Positions 56,466 through 64,000 of a DNA stretch of 64,000 bases are shown here, in pieces. The notes beneath the pieces are model-generated. The model was not told the DNA's origin and did not search any database. It saw nothing but the letters and a program-made list of their open reading frames with translations. The position numbers and the translations under genes are program-made. Every line of letters begins with the position of its first letter. Within the stretch, counting starts at the first letter, position 1. Origin of the DNA: Idiomarina piscisalsi (GTDB taxonomy: Bacteria; Pseudomonadota; Gammaproteobacteria; Enterobacterales; Alteromonadaceae); NCBI RefSeq assembly GCF_002211765.1, contig NZ_CP022133.1, positions 2,170,001 to 2,234,000 on the forward strand, given 5' to 3'.

Positions 56466-57055
56466 TATGCTTGCCCCTTATCTTCACCCACCAAAATGGT
56501 GTTCTCGTCGACAAAGTAATGCGGCGGTACAACCAAGTTTAATGGTGCAGGGACGCTTTGGAATACACGTCCGGCGATATCAAACTTAGAGCCATGGCAT
56601 GGACAGAAAAAGCCTGATTCCACACCCTCTACGTGTTCGCCCATTCCGCTCGGCAAATAAGATGGAGAACAGCCCAGGTGAGTACAAATACCAACCGCAA
56701 CGAAGAACTCTTCTTTAATTGAACGGTATTGATTCTGTGCGTAAGGGGGCTGTTGTGGTTCTTCTGAATTAGGATCACGAAGTCTGTCTTCTATTTTCGA
56801 CAGCCCATCGAGCATATCCTGTGTACGACGCACAACCCATACAGGTTTGCCACGCCACTTCACACGGATTAACTGACCCGGCTCAGCTTTACGAATATTC
56901 ACTTCTACAGGTGCGCCCGCGTTTTTCGCTTTCGCACTCGGGTTCCACGACGCTATAAAAGGAACGGCGACACCCACCGCACCAGCGCCGCCAACCACTG
57001 AGGTTGCGACAGTCAAAAAACGACGGCGACCTTTATCTACAGGCGCATTGCTCAT
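56465..57055 (-). CDS. petA: Ubiquinol-cytochrome c reductase, Rieske iron-sulfur subunit
   Basis: [2Fe-2S] protein of the bc1 complex. 196 aa: Tat-type signal anchor GRRRFLTVATSVVGGAGA (about residues 9-26), then the cluster ligands CTHLGC and CPCHGSKFD. ATG 57055 (MSNAPVDKG) chosen; the frame goes to 57085. Starts petABC. Confidence 0.95.
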   Translation of the reverse strand: MSNAPVDKGRRRFLTVATSVVGGAGAVGVAVPFIASWNPSAKAKNAGAPVEVNIRKAEPGQLIRVKWRGKPVWVVRRTQDMLDGLSKIEDRLRDPNSEEPQQPPYAQNQYRSIKEEFFVAVGICTHLGCSPSYLPSGMGEHVEGVESGFFCPCHGSKFDIAGRVFQSVPAPLNLVVPPHYFVDENTILVGEDKGQA

Positions 57056-57237
57056 CCATCTATTCTCCAGTTTTGGACGCTTCACGATTCATTGCCGCGA
57101 AGTCGGAATTAGCTGCTGCTTTTGTCCGCTTTAGCGGATCACAGAAAATGCTTTGAGATAATAAAGAAAAGACACACTTTTTACAAGAGTAATGCGTCGA
57201 CAACTGAGGTGTAACCCTGTTGGAGTACGCATAAAAA

Positions 57238-57257
57238 AACCCAGCCGAAGCTGGGTT
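57238..57257 (-). terminator. Rho-independent terminator after rpsI
   Basis: AACCCAGC (57238-57245), CGAA loop, GCTGGGTT (57250-57257), followed on the minus strand by a run of T. It ends the rplM-rpsI operon 24 bases past the rpsI stop. T runs on both sides make it possibly bidirectional. Confidence 0.85.
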
Positions 57258-57280
57258 TTTGACACCACACAAAAAGCAGA

Positions 57281-57673
57281 TTAACGCTTCGAGAATTGTG
57301 GGCGTTTACGTGCTTTATGCAAGCCGATTTTCTTACGTTCAACCTGACGTGCGTCACGAGTAACGTAACCTTCTTTACGCAGCGTTGAACGCAGCGCTTC
57401 GTCGTATTGCATTAATGCACGAGTGATACCGTGACGAATCGCACCAGCCTGACCAGTAGTACCACCACCACTTACCGTGATGTAAAGGTCAAACTTCTCA
57501 GTCATTTCTACCGCTTCTAAAGGCTGACGAACAACCATTTGTGCGGTTTCACGACCAAAGTACTCATTCAGTTCACGTTGATTAATTTTAATGTTGCCGC
57601 TACCAGGACGCAAAAATACGCGAGCCGTGGAATTTTTGCGACGACCAGTACCGTAGTATTGATTATCTGCCAT
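57281..57673 (-). CDS. rpsI: Ribosomal protein S9
   Basis: Small-subunit protein near the P site. 130 aa, [19 protein letters not shown] start, [20 protein letters not shown], and the basic tail [12 protein letters not shown] that reaches tRNA. Second gene of rplM-rpsI. Confidence 0.98.
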   Translation of the reverse strand: MADNQYYGTGRRKNSTARVFLRPGSGNIKINQRELNEYFGRETAQMVVRQPLEAVEMTEKFDLYITVSGGGTTGQAGAIRHGITRALMQYDEALRSTLRKEGYVTRDARQVERKKIGLHKARKRPQFSKR

Positions 57674-57690
57674 AGTGTTCTTGCTCCGTA

Positions 57691-58119
57691 TTATATATCC
57701 AGTTGTTTCGGCTGTTGAGCATTATGGTTATGCTCAGCACCTGCGTACACTTTCAGTTTACGGAACATGGCACGACCCAATGGACCACGGGGTAACATAC
57801 CTTTAACCGCTTTCTGAATGACCATTTCTGGTTTCTTAGCAATCAGCTTTTCAAAACTGATTGATTTGATACCACCCGGAAATCCAGTGTGCGAGTAGTA
57901 CATCTTGTCCTGAGCTTTGTTACCAGTTACAGCAACTTTCTCAGCGTTAACAACAACGATGTAATCGCCAGTGTCAACGTGAGGTGTGTACTCAGGCTTG
58001 TGCTTGCCGCGCAGGCGACGAGCGATTTCAGTAGCTAAACGACCCAAAGTTTTGCCTTCAGCGTCTACTACGTACCAGTCGCGTTTTACCGTTTCTGGCT
58101 TGGCTACAAATGTTTTCAT
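57691..58119 (-). CDS. rplM: Ribosomal protein L13
   Basis: Early-assembling 50S protein. 142 aa starting [20 protein letters not shown], with [19 protein letters not shown] and [10 protein letters not shown]. In E. coli L13 represses its own operon through the mRNA leader; a stem-loop is present here too. Confidence 0.98.
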   Translation of the reverse strand: MKTFVAKPETVKRDWYVVDAEGKTLGRLATEIARRLRGKHKPEYTPHVDTGDYIVVVNAEKVAVTGNKAQDKMYYSHTGFPGGIKSISFEKLIAKKPEMVIQKAVKGMLPRGPLGRAMFRKLKVYAGAEHNHNAQQPKQLDI

Positions 58120-58223
58120 TGTATAAAACCTACATTTTAAAAGTTCACGGACAGTAATTCCGGGCTTCCCCGCGAATCACAACAATAAAATAATGAATAA
58201 AATCATTAATTTACTTGCTGCAA

Positions 58224-58279
58224 CCATTACTTAACCGAAGTTAACGTAATGGACTGTAACGTGGGCTGCGCGGATTATA
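58224..58279 (-). promoter_or_regulatory. rplM promoter -10 box and leader stem-loop
   Basis: On the minus strand TATAAT (58274-58279) lies about 155 bases upstream of rplM; no good -35 box is seen. In the leader, CCATTACTTAAC (58224-58235) pairs with GTTAACGTAATGG (58240-58252) with one bulge and a CGAA loop. It may bind L13. Inference from the E. coli operon. Confidence 0.5.
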
Positions 58280-58316
58280 GGAAAAATGCGCTCAAAGATC
58301 ACGCATTTTTTGAAAT

Positions 58317-59432
58317 TTATGCTTTGTGTGCCATGGCTAAATATTCACGGCTCTGCATTTCCTGTAGGCGACTCACACAGCGGCGAAATTCAAAGCTCAG
58401 TTGGCCTTCAGTATAAAGTGACTCAATGGGTACTTCTGCTGACAAAATCAGCTTAACTTTACGCTCATAAAACTCATCAACTAATGCAATAAAGCGGCGA
58501 GCAATATCATCTTTACCAGCGCCCATTTGTTCAACATTGCTGACTAATACGGCGTGGTACAGCTGCGCTATTTCCATATAATCATTCTGACTACGGGCTG
58601 TTTTACAAATATCCTCAAAGTCAAAGAACACGACATCATCGCACTCGGCTCTTATTCCAATCCTCCGACCTTCGATATCAATACTGTCTGACTCATAGTC
58701 ATCGCGGCATTCAGGCGCAAGATCCTTAAAATATTGCCAAAGATTATCATCCGCCTGGGGGTCTAACGGTGAATGAAAAATCTCGGCCTGAGTCAGTGTA
58801 CGCAACCGGTAGTCGATTCCGCTATCGACATTCACTACTTCACAGTTTGCTTTTATCAGTTTAATTGCCGGAATAAAGCGTGCTCGCTGCAGGCCATTTT
58901 TATAGAGGTCATCCGGGACAATATTTGATGTTGCCACCAAAATGACACCGCGCTCGAACAAGTATTCAAACAGCTTTCCAAGCAACATTGCATCAGTAAT
59001 GTCCTGCACGAAAAACTCATCAAAACAAACAAGTTGAGTTTCATCCGCAATTTTGTCCGCAATAATTTCTAACGGATCGCTTTTCTGCTCTAACTGCTTT
59101 AATTCATTGTGGACACGATGCATAAAGCGATGAAAGTGAATACGCCACTTTTCATCAAATGGCAGGCTTTCAAAAAAAGTGTCCACCAAATACGTTTTAC
59201 CGCGACCTACCCCACCCCAAAAATAAAGCCCTTTTGGTTTCGGTGGCGCTTTTGAAAACCAACGCTTCAACGCTGAGCCCTGCTGGTAGTCATTCCAGGC
59301 GCAGAGCTCCTCGTAAAGTCTTTGTAAATGCTCGACAGCGTTAAGCTGTGCCGCATCCTCTGAAAAACCATTGTGCTCAATGTCATAACGGTAACGATCA
59401 ATTGGCGACATTTGCTGTTGTGGCACTACCAC
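58317..59432 (-). CDS. zapE: Cell division ATPase ZapE
   Basis: AFG1-like ATPase that acts on FtsZ filaments under stress. 371 aa with Walker A WGGVGRGKTYLVDTFF (about residues 75-90), LVCFDEFFVQDITDAM (Walker B) and RFIPAIKLI. The GTG at 59432 or 59426 follows GGGGTGAA. ATG 59411 (MSPIDRYR) aligns better with E. coli but has no ribosome site. Confidence 0.93.
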   Translation of the reverse strand: MVVPQQQMSPIDRYRYDIEHNGFSEDAAQLNAVEHLQRLYEELCAWNDYQQGSALKRWFSKAPPKPKGLYFWGGVGRGKTYLVDTFFESLPFDEKWRIHFHRFMHRVHNELKQLEQKSDPLEIIADKIADETQLVCFDEFFVQDITDAMLLGKLFEYLFERGVILVATSNIVPDDLYKNGLQRARFIPAIKLIKANCEVVNVDSGIDYRLRTLTQAEIFHSPLDPQADDNLWQYFKDLAPECRDDYESDSIDIEGRRIGIRAECDDVVFFDFEDICKTARSQNDYMEIAQLYHAVLVSNVEQMGAGKDDIARRFIALVDEFYERKVKLILSAEVPIESLYTEGQLSFEFRRCVSRLQEMQSREYLAMAHKA

Positions 59433-59531
59433 TTCACCCCAGTTGCGATTATCCTAATAAATATTATGTTACCATGAAGGTGTTATGCAGCAATCAAGAA
59501 AACGCTGTTGTTATTTGCTGAGGAGTCAATT

Positions 59532-59993
59532 ATGAGCTGGATTATTGGAGTTTTATTAGTGATAGCTGGAGCCATTATTGGCTTTTTCATTGCACGCTAC
59601 ACGCAAACAAATGGTCAGTCCGGTAATCTTGAAGAGCAGGTAGAGAAAAGCCAACAACAACTTGGTGAATATCAGCGCGAAGTCGCAGAACACTTCGCTA
59701 CCGCTAACGCTATGATGGAACAACTGTCTGACACTCAGCAGAAGTTACAAAGCTACCTGAACCAAAGTGCCGAGCTTCTCCAGCAGCCAGGTTCTCAAGG
59801 AGACTTGCCGTTCTTCTCGGAAGACACAATTAAACAGTTGCGGGTTGCGAATTCATTAAATCAAGATCATCGTTCGGGTCGCGATGGTCGTGAAGCCGAG
59901 CAAATCCCACGCGACTATACGGAAGGACCTAGCGGTCTTTTCTCTGACGACCGACGTGAGTCAGACAAAAAAGATCCGTCTAACATATCTTGA
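59532..59993 (+). CDS. zapG: Z-ring associated protein ZapG (YhcB)
   Basis: DUF1043 inner-membrane protein with a role in division and envelope growth. 153 aa: one span at residues 3-22 (WIIGVLLVIAGAIIGFFIA), then a coiled coil (about 30-80) and a disordered tail. ATG 59532 follows GAGGAG. Beside degQ, as in E. coli. Confidence 0.92.
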   Translation: MSWIIGVLLVIAGAIIGFFIARYTQTNGQSGNLEEQVEKSQQQLGEYQREVAEHFATANAMMEQLSDTQQKLQSYLNQSAELLQQPGSQGDLPFFSEDTIKQLRVANSLNQDHRSGRDGREAEQIPRDYTEGPSGLFSDDRRESDKKDPSNIS

Positions 59994-60015
59994 AACATTT
60001 TTAGAGTGAACTCAT

Positions 60016-60058
60016 ATCACTGACAAGCGGTCATAAAGTGGAACCGTTTGTCAGTGAT
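60016..60058 (+). terminator. Strong hairpin between zapG and degQ
   Basis: ATCACTGACAAGCGGT (60016-60031) pairs with ACCGTTTGTCAGTGAT (60043-60058), 16 pairs with one wobble and an 11-base loop. There is only a short AT tail, so it may be a terminator for zapG or an mRNA element for degQ. It ends 22 bases before the degQ start. Confidence 0.5.
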
Positions 60059-60080
60059 TATTTAAGGAGTTACTCTAATC

Positions 60081-61442
60081 ATGAAGCGAGTCTTAGCCTT
60101 ATTCAGTGCTCTTGTTATTGTTGCATCAACAGCCTTGAGCTCTCCAGCCAACGCCGGCATTCCATTTTTTGATAAAGACGACGAGCAACCAACACTTGCT
60201 CCAATGCTTGAAGAAGTCACACCAGCCGTTGTCAACATCTCAGTTAAAGGAAAGCGGGAAGTCCGACAGCGTCTACCCGATGCATTGCGCTTCTTCTTTG
60301 GCCCAAACGCCCCTCATGAACAAGTCCGTGAACGTCCATTCCAGGGCTTAGGTTCGGGCGTCATTATTGATGCTGAAAATGGGTATGTTGTTACTAATAA
60401 TCACGTCATTGATGATGCAAGCGAAATTTTAGTCACGTTAAAAGACGGACGCGAGTTCGATGCCAAAGTGATAGGCACAGACGAGCGCTCCGATGTTGCG
60501 CTACTGAAAATTGAAAACGGAAAAAACCTTACCGAAATTCAACTGGGTAAATCATCGGAGCTACGAGTTGGTGATTTTGTTGTTGCTATCGGCAACCCAT
60601 TTGGATTAGGGCAAACCGTCACGTCAGGTATTGTCAGCGCATTAGGTCGTGCCGGCCTTGGTATTGAAGAGCTGGAAAACTTCATTCAAACCGATGCGGC
60701 TATTAACAGTGGTAACTCCGGCGGCGCCCTGGTTACGCTAGATGGCAAGCTCATAGGCATCAACACCGCAATTTTAGGTCCTAACGGCGGCAACATCGGT
60801 ATTGGTTTCGCTATTCCTTCTGACATGATGAACAACTTAGTTCAGCAATTGATTGAATTCGGCGAAGTCCGTCGAGGTGTTCTTGGCGTGCGCGGTAACG
60901 ACCTCACTCACGATGTTGCACAAGCGCTGAATATTCCAGTTAACCGGGGTGCTTTTGTGTCTCAGGTTATTCCAGGAAGTGCAGCCTCGGACGCAGGTAT
61001 TGAGTCGGGCGATGTGATTGTTGAAATTAACGGCCAATCCATTCGCTCATTCTCTGAACTGGGTGCATTAGTCGGTTCGATTGGCTCTGGTCAGGCGATT
61101 GAGTTGGGCATTATTCGCGAAGGCGAAGAGATGACCATTGATGTCACTTTAGGCTCTCAGGATACTTCAGTAACTGCAGCTGCAATTCACCCGGCGCTTG
61201 AAGGGGCAACCTTAGCGGTGGCCAGCGGTCAACAAGGTATAGAAGTGACAGAGCTTGAGGAACGCTCTCCTGCAGCGCGTATTGGTCTTGAGGAGGGTGA
61301 TATTATTCAAGGCGTGAACCGCAAGCGTGTTACGAGTGTCTCTGATTTAAGAGAGGCTATTGAAGACAAACAGGGCGTCATCGCTTTGAATGTCAAACGT
61401 GACGACAGCTCACTCTTCATTGTGCTGCGTAACGCTAACTGA
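60081..61442 (+). CDS. degQ: Periplasmic serine protease DegQ/DegP family
   Basis: HtrA protease and chaperone for misfolded envelope proteins. Signal peptide to about residue 25, catalytic His in VTNNHVI (about residue 109), Asp in DERSDVALL and Ser in INSGNSGGALV, then two PDZ domains (about 260-350 and 370-450). 453 aa. Size and place beside degS fit DegQ better than DegP. Confidence 0.93.
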   Translation: MKRVLALFSALVIVASTALSSPANAGIPFFDKDDEQPTLAPMLEEVTPAVVNISVKGKREVRQRLPDALRFFFGPNAPHEQVRERPFQGLGSGVIIDAENGYVVTNNHVIDDASEILVTLKDGREFDAKVIGTDERSDVALLKIENGKNLTEIQLGKSSELRVGDFVVAIGNPFGLGQTVTSGIVSALGRAGLGIEELENFIQTDAAINSGNSGGALVTLDGKLIGINTAILGPNGGNIGIGFAIPSDMMNNLVQQLIEFGEVRRGVLGVRGNDLTHDVAQALNIPVNRGAFVSQVIPGSAASDAGIESGDVIVEINGQSIRSFSELGALVGSIGSGQAIELGIIREGEEMTIDVTLGSQDTSVTAAAIHPALEGATLAVASGQQGIEVTELEERSPAARIGLEEGDIIQGVNRKRVTSVSDLREAIEDKQGVIALNVKRDDSSLFIVLRNAN

Positions 61443-61457
61443 GGTTGTGACATTGTA

Positions 61458-61484
61458 GTGGCATCAGTGCTATGCTGATGCCAC
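61458..61484 (+). terminator. Hairpin between degQ and degS
   Basis: GTGGCATCAG (61458-61467) and CTGATGCCAC (61475-61484) form a perfect 10-bp stem with a 7-base loop. No clear T-run follows. Probable terminator or processing site. Confidence 0.5.
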
Positions 61485-61512
61485 CTAATAATAAATAAAA
61501 GGCGAGTAACGC

Positions 61513-62553
61513 GTGTCTCCAATACTACGGTTTTTGTTTCAATCGGTTGGTTTAGGCCTTGTCGTTGCCGCCATTGTGTTACTGACTCAACCTTTATGGA
61601 GTCAGAATAATTCTTTCCGACAGTCTCAGGACGACGTCATCTCGTTTAGTCAGGCGGTAAAAAAAGCTGCGCCAGCTGTTGTTAACATCTACAGCATGGG
61701 TGAAATTCAGGGCTCATACTACCAGCCTCAGTCATCTCGCGTTTGGCGGCTTGGCTCTGGCGTTATTATGGACTCAAATGGCTATATTCTGACGGCACAT
61801 CACGTCGTCGACAACGTCGATAAAATTGAAGTGGCTCTTCAGGATGGGCGACGATACGCAGCGCAACTCATCGGCAGTGACCGCTACACCGACCTTGCCG
61901 TGTTGAAAATAGACGCCAATAATTTACCCGTTATTCCGGTTCAGTCAAATCGTCGCGTACAAGTTGGCGATATCGTGTTAGCTATTGGTAATCCCTACAA
62001 TATTGGCCAAACCATTACTCAGGGCATTATTAGTGCAACCGGCGGCCGCGTTGGCGTGAGTAACTCCTATTCCGATCTGATACAAATGGATGCCGTCATC
62101 AACCAAGGTGCGTCTGGCGGTGCATTAGTCAATACAGCCGGGGAGCTCATCGGTATTAATAACGCTCGCTATAACTCATCATTCGACGATGGCGGAGAAG
62201 GCATTTATTTTGCCGTGCCCTACGCCACCGCTCAATCCGTTATGGATACATTAATTCGTGAAGGCGAAGTAGTGAGAGGTTACATCGGCATCACGGTTAA
62301 CCCCAATTTTAGTGAGCAACAGTCATTATCCGGAATTTACGTGACTGGGGTGGAAAGAGGCAGCCCTGCTGCGTTAGCGGGCTTAAGACGTAATGACTTC
62401 ATTGTTTCTATTGGAGGACAGCCGGTTCATTCAGCACCAGAGGGGCTCGATAAAGTCGCGAATGCTGAGCCCGGCGAAGCGTTAGAAGTTGAGTTTTACC
62501 GGGGAGAACAGAAAATGGTTACCACTGTCACCGTTGCTGCACTCCCCAAATAA
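61513..62553 (+). CDS. degS: Periplasmic site-1 protease DegS
   Basis: Membrane-anchored HtrA protease that starts the sigma-E stress cascade by cutting RseA. 346 aa: N-terminal anchor (about residues 5-27), catalytic His in LTAHHVVD, Asp in YTDLAVLK and Ser in NQGASGGALV, and one PDZ domain (about 255-340). GTG start preceded by GGCGAG. Confidence 0.94.
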   Translation: MSPILRFLFQSVGLGLVVAAIVLLTQPLWSQNNSFRQSQDDVISFSQAVKKAAPAVVNIYSMGEIQGSYYQPQSSRVWRLGSGVIMDSNGYILTAHHVVDNVDKIEVALQDGRRYAAQLIGSDRYTDLAVLKIDANNLPVIPVQSNRRVQVGDIVLAIGNPYNIGQTITQGIISATGGRVGVSNSYSDLIQMDAVINQGASGGALVNTAGELIGINNARYNSSFDDGGEGIYFAVPYATAQSVMDTLIREGEVVRGYIGITVNPNFSEQQSLSGIYVTGVERGSPAALAGLRRNDFIVSIGGQPVHSAPEGLDKVANAEPGEALEVEFYRGEQKMVTTVTVAALPK

Positions 62554-62554
62554 C

Positions 62555-63823
<1,269 letters not shown>

Positions 63824-63830
63824 TCAAGCC

Positions 63831-64000
63831 TTAAGGCATCATCAGTTTTTTATCACGCGCCCAGTCATCCGGCGTGTACGCTTTTATGGATACCGCGTGG
63901 ATTTCACCACTGGCAATATGAGGGTTCAGTGGTGCGTAAATAGCTTGCTGACGCTTCACTTTGTTCATGCTTTCGAACGCTTCACTGACGGCAATAATCT
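63831..64000 (-). CDS. ibaG: BolA-family protein IbaG, C-terminal part
   Basis: C-terminal 56 residues of a BolA-type protein, with [19 protein letters not shown] and [21 protein letters not shown], the IbaG (YrbA) end; the gene continues beyond the right edge. Upstream of murA as in E. coli. Confidence 0.9.
   Translation of the reverse strand, partial: IIAVSEAFESMNKVKRQQAIYAPLNPHIASGEIHAVSIKAYTPDDWARDKKLMMP

Noticed and set aside
57060..57272. 70-codon minus-strand frame between rpsI and petA
   Set aside because: It runs through the rplM-rpsI terminator side and overlaps the petA start; no start signals or similarity.

Overview
The window (64 kb) reads as chromosome of a marine gammaproteobacterium. 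Gene order and protein sequences fit the Alteromonadales best, with Idiomarina or a close relative as my guess. This rests on the core order pdhR-ampE-ampD-nadC-pilABCD-coaE-zapD-yacG-mutT-secA, a complete division/cell wall (dcw) cluster, and rplM-rpsI next to petABC and sspAB. The genus assignment is inference, because no 16S gene is present.

Layout of the core. Positions 1-3.8 kb (minus strand) hold the start of aceE, its regulator pdhR with an operator-like palindrome, then ampE and ampD. Divergent nadC leads into a type IV pilus cluster, pilA-pilB-pilC-pilD, followed by coaE, zapD and yacG. mutT, secA and an M23 peptidase gene lie on the minus strand, with dciA divergent from them. From 46.3 kb down to 28.5 kb the minus strand carries the whole dcw cluster: mraZ, rsmH, ftsL, ftsI, murE, murF, mraY, murD, ftsW, murG, murC, ddlB, ftsQ, ftsA, ftsZ, lpxC. 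A GGDEF-EAL protein is divergent from mraZ. Then come the RNase P RNA gene, rsmI, lpoA-yraN-diaA-dolP, the convergent sspA-sspB pair, the cytochrome bc1 operon petABC, rplM-rpsI, zapE, zapG, the proteases degQ and degS, murA and the start of ibaG.

The accessory part is a 13.7 kb island (about 5641-19351) that splits pilB. The halves still line up in frame across the insertion, so precise loss would restore an uninterrupted reading frame. At its right end lie four overlapping minus-strand genes: three different tyrosine recombinases and a small helix-turn-helix/coiled-coil protein. This matches the ginABCD module of GInt genomic islands and resembles Tn554-type transposons in logic. The rest of the island is a series of small blocks whose borders carry attC-like sequences (inverted CTAAC/GTTAG or GCCAAC/GTTGGC ends), as in integron cassettes, but there is no integron integrase in the window. 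The blocks encode a HEPN-like protein, a SIR2-family protein with a GNAT protein, a Schlafen/AlbA_2 protein, a PD-(D/E)XK nuclease candidate, two zinc-ribbon proteins and one unknown. That content looks like anti-phage or stress-defence cargo.

The most unusual feature is this composite: an integrase-less attC array carrying defence-like genes inside a three-recombinase island that breaks a pilus motor gene. Smaller points are a hairpin covering the pilA ribosome binding site, a promoter with 10-bp spaced MraZ repeats and a perfect DnaA box ahead of the dcw cluster, a middle recombinase (GinB-like) lacking usual catalytic residues, and a shortened DiaA.
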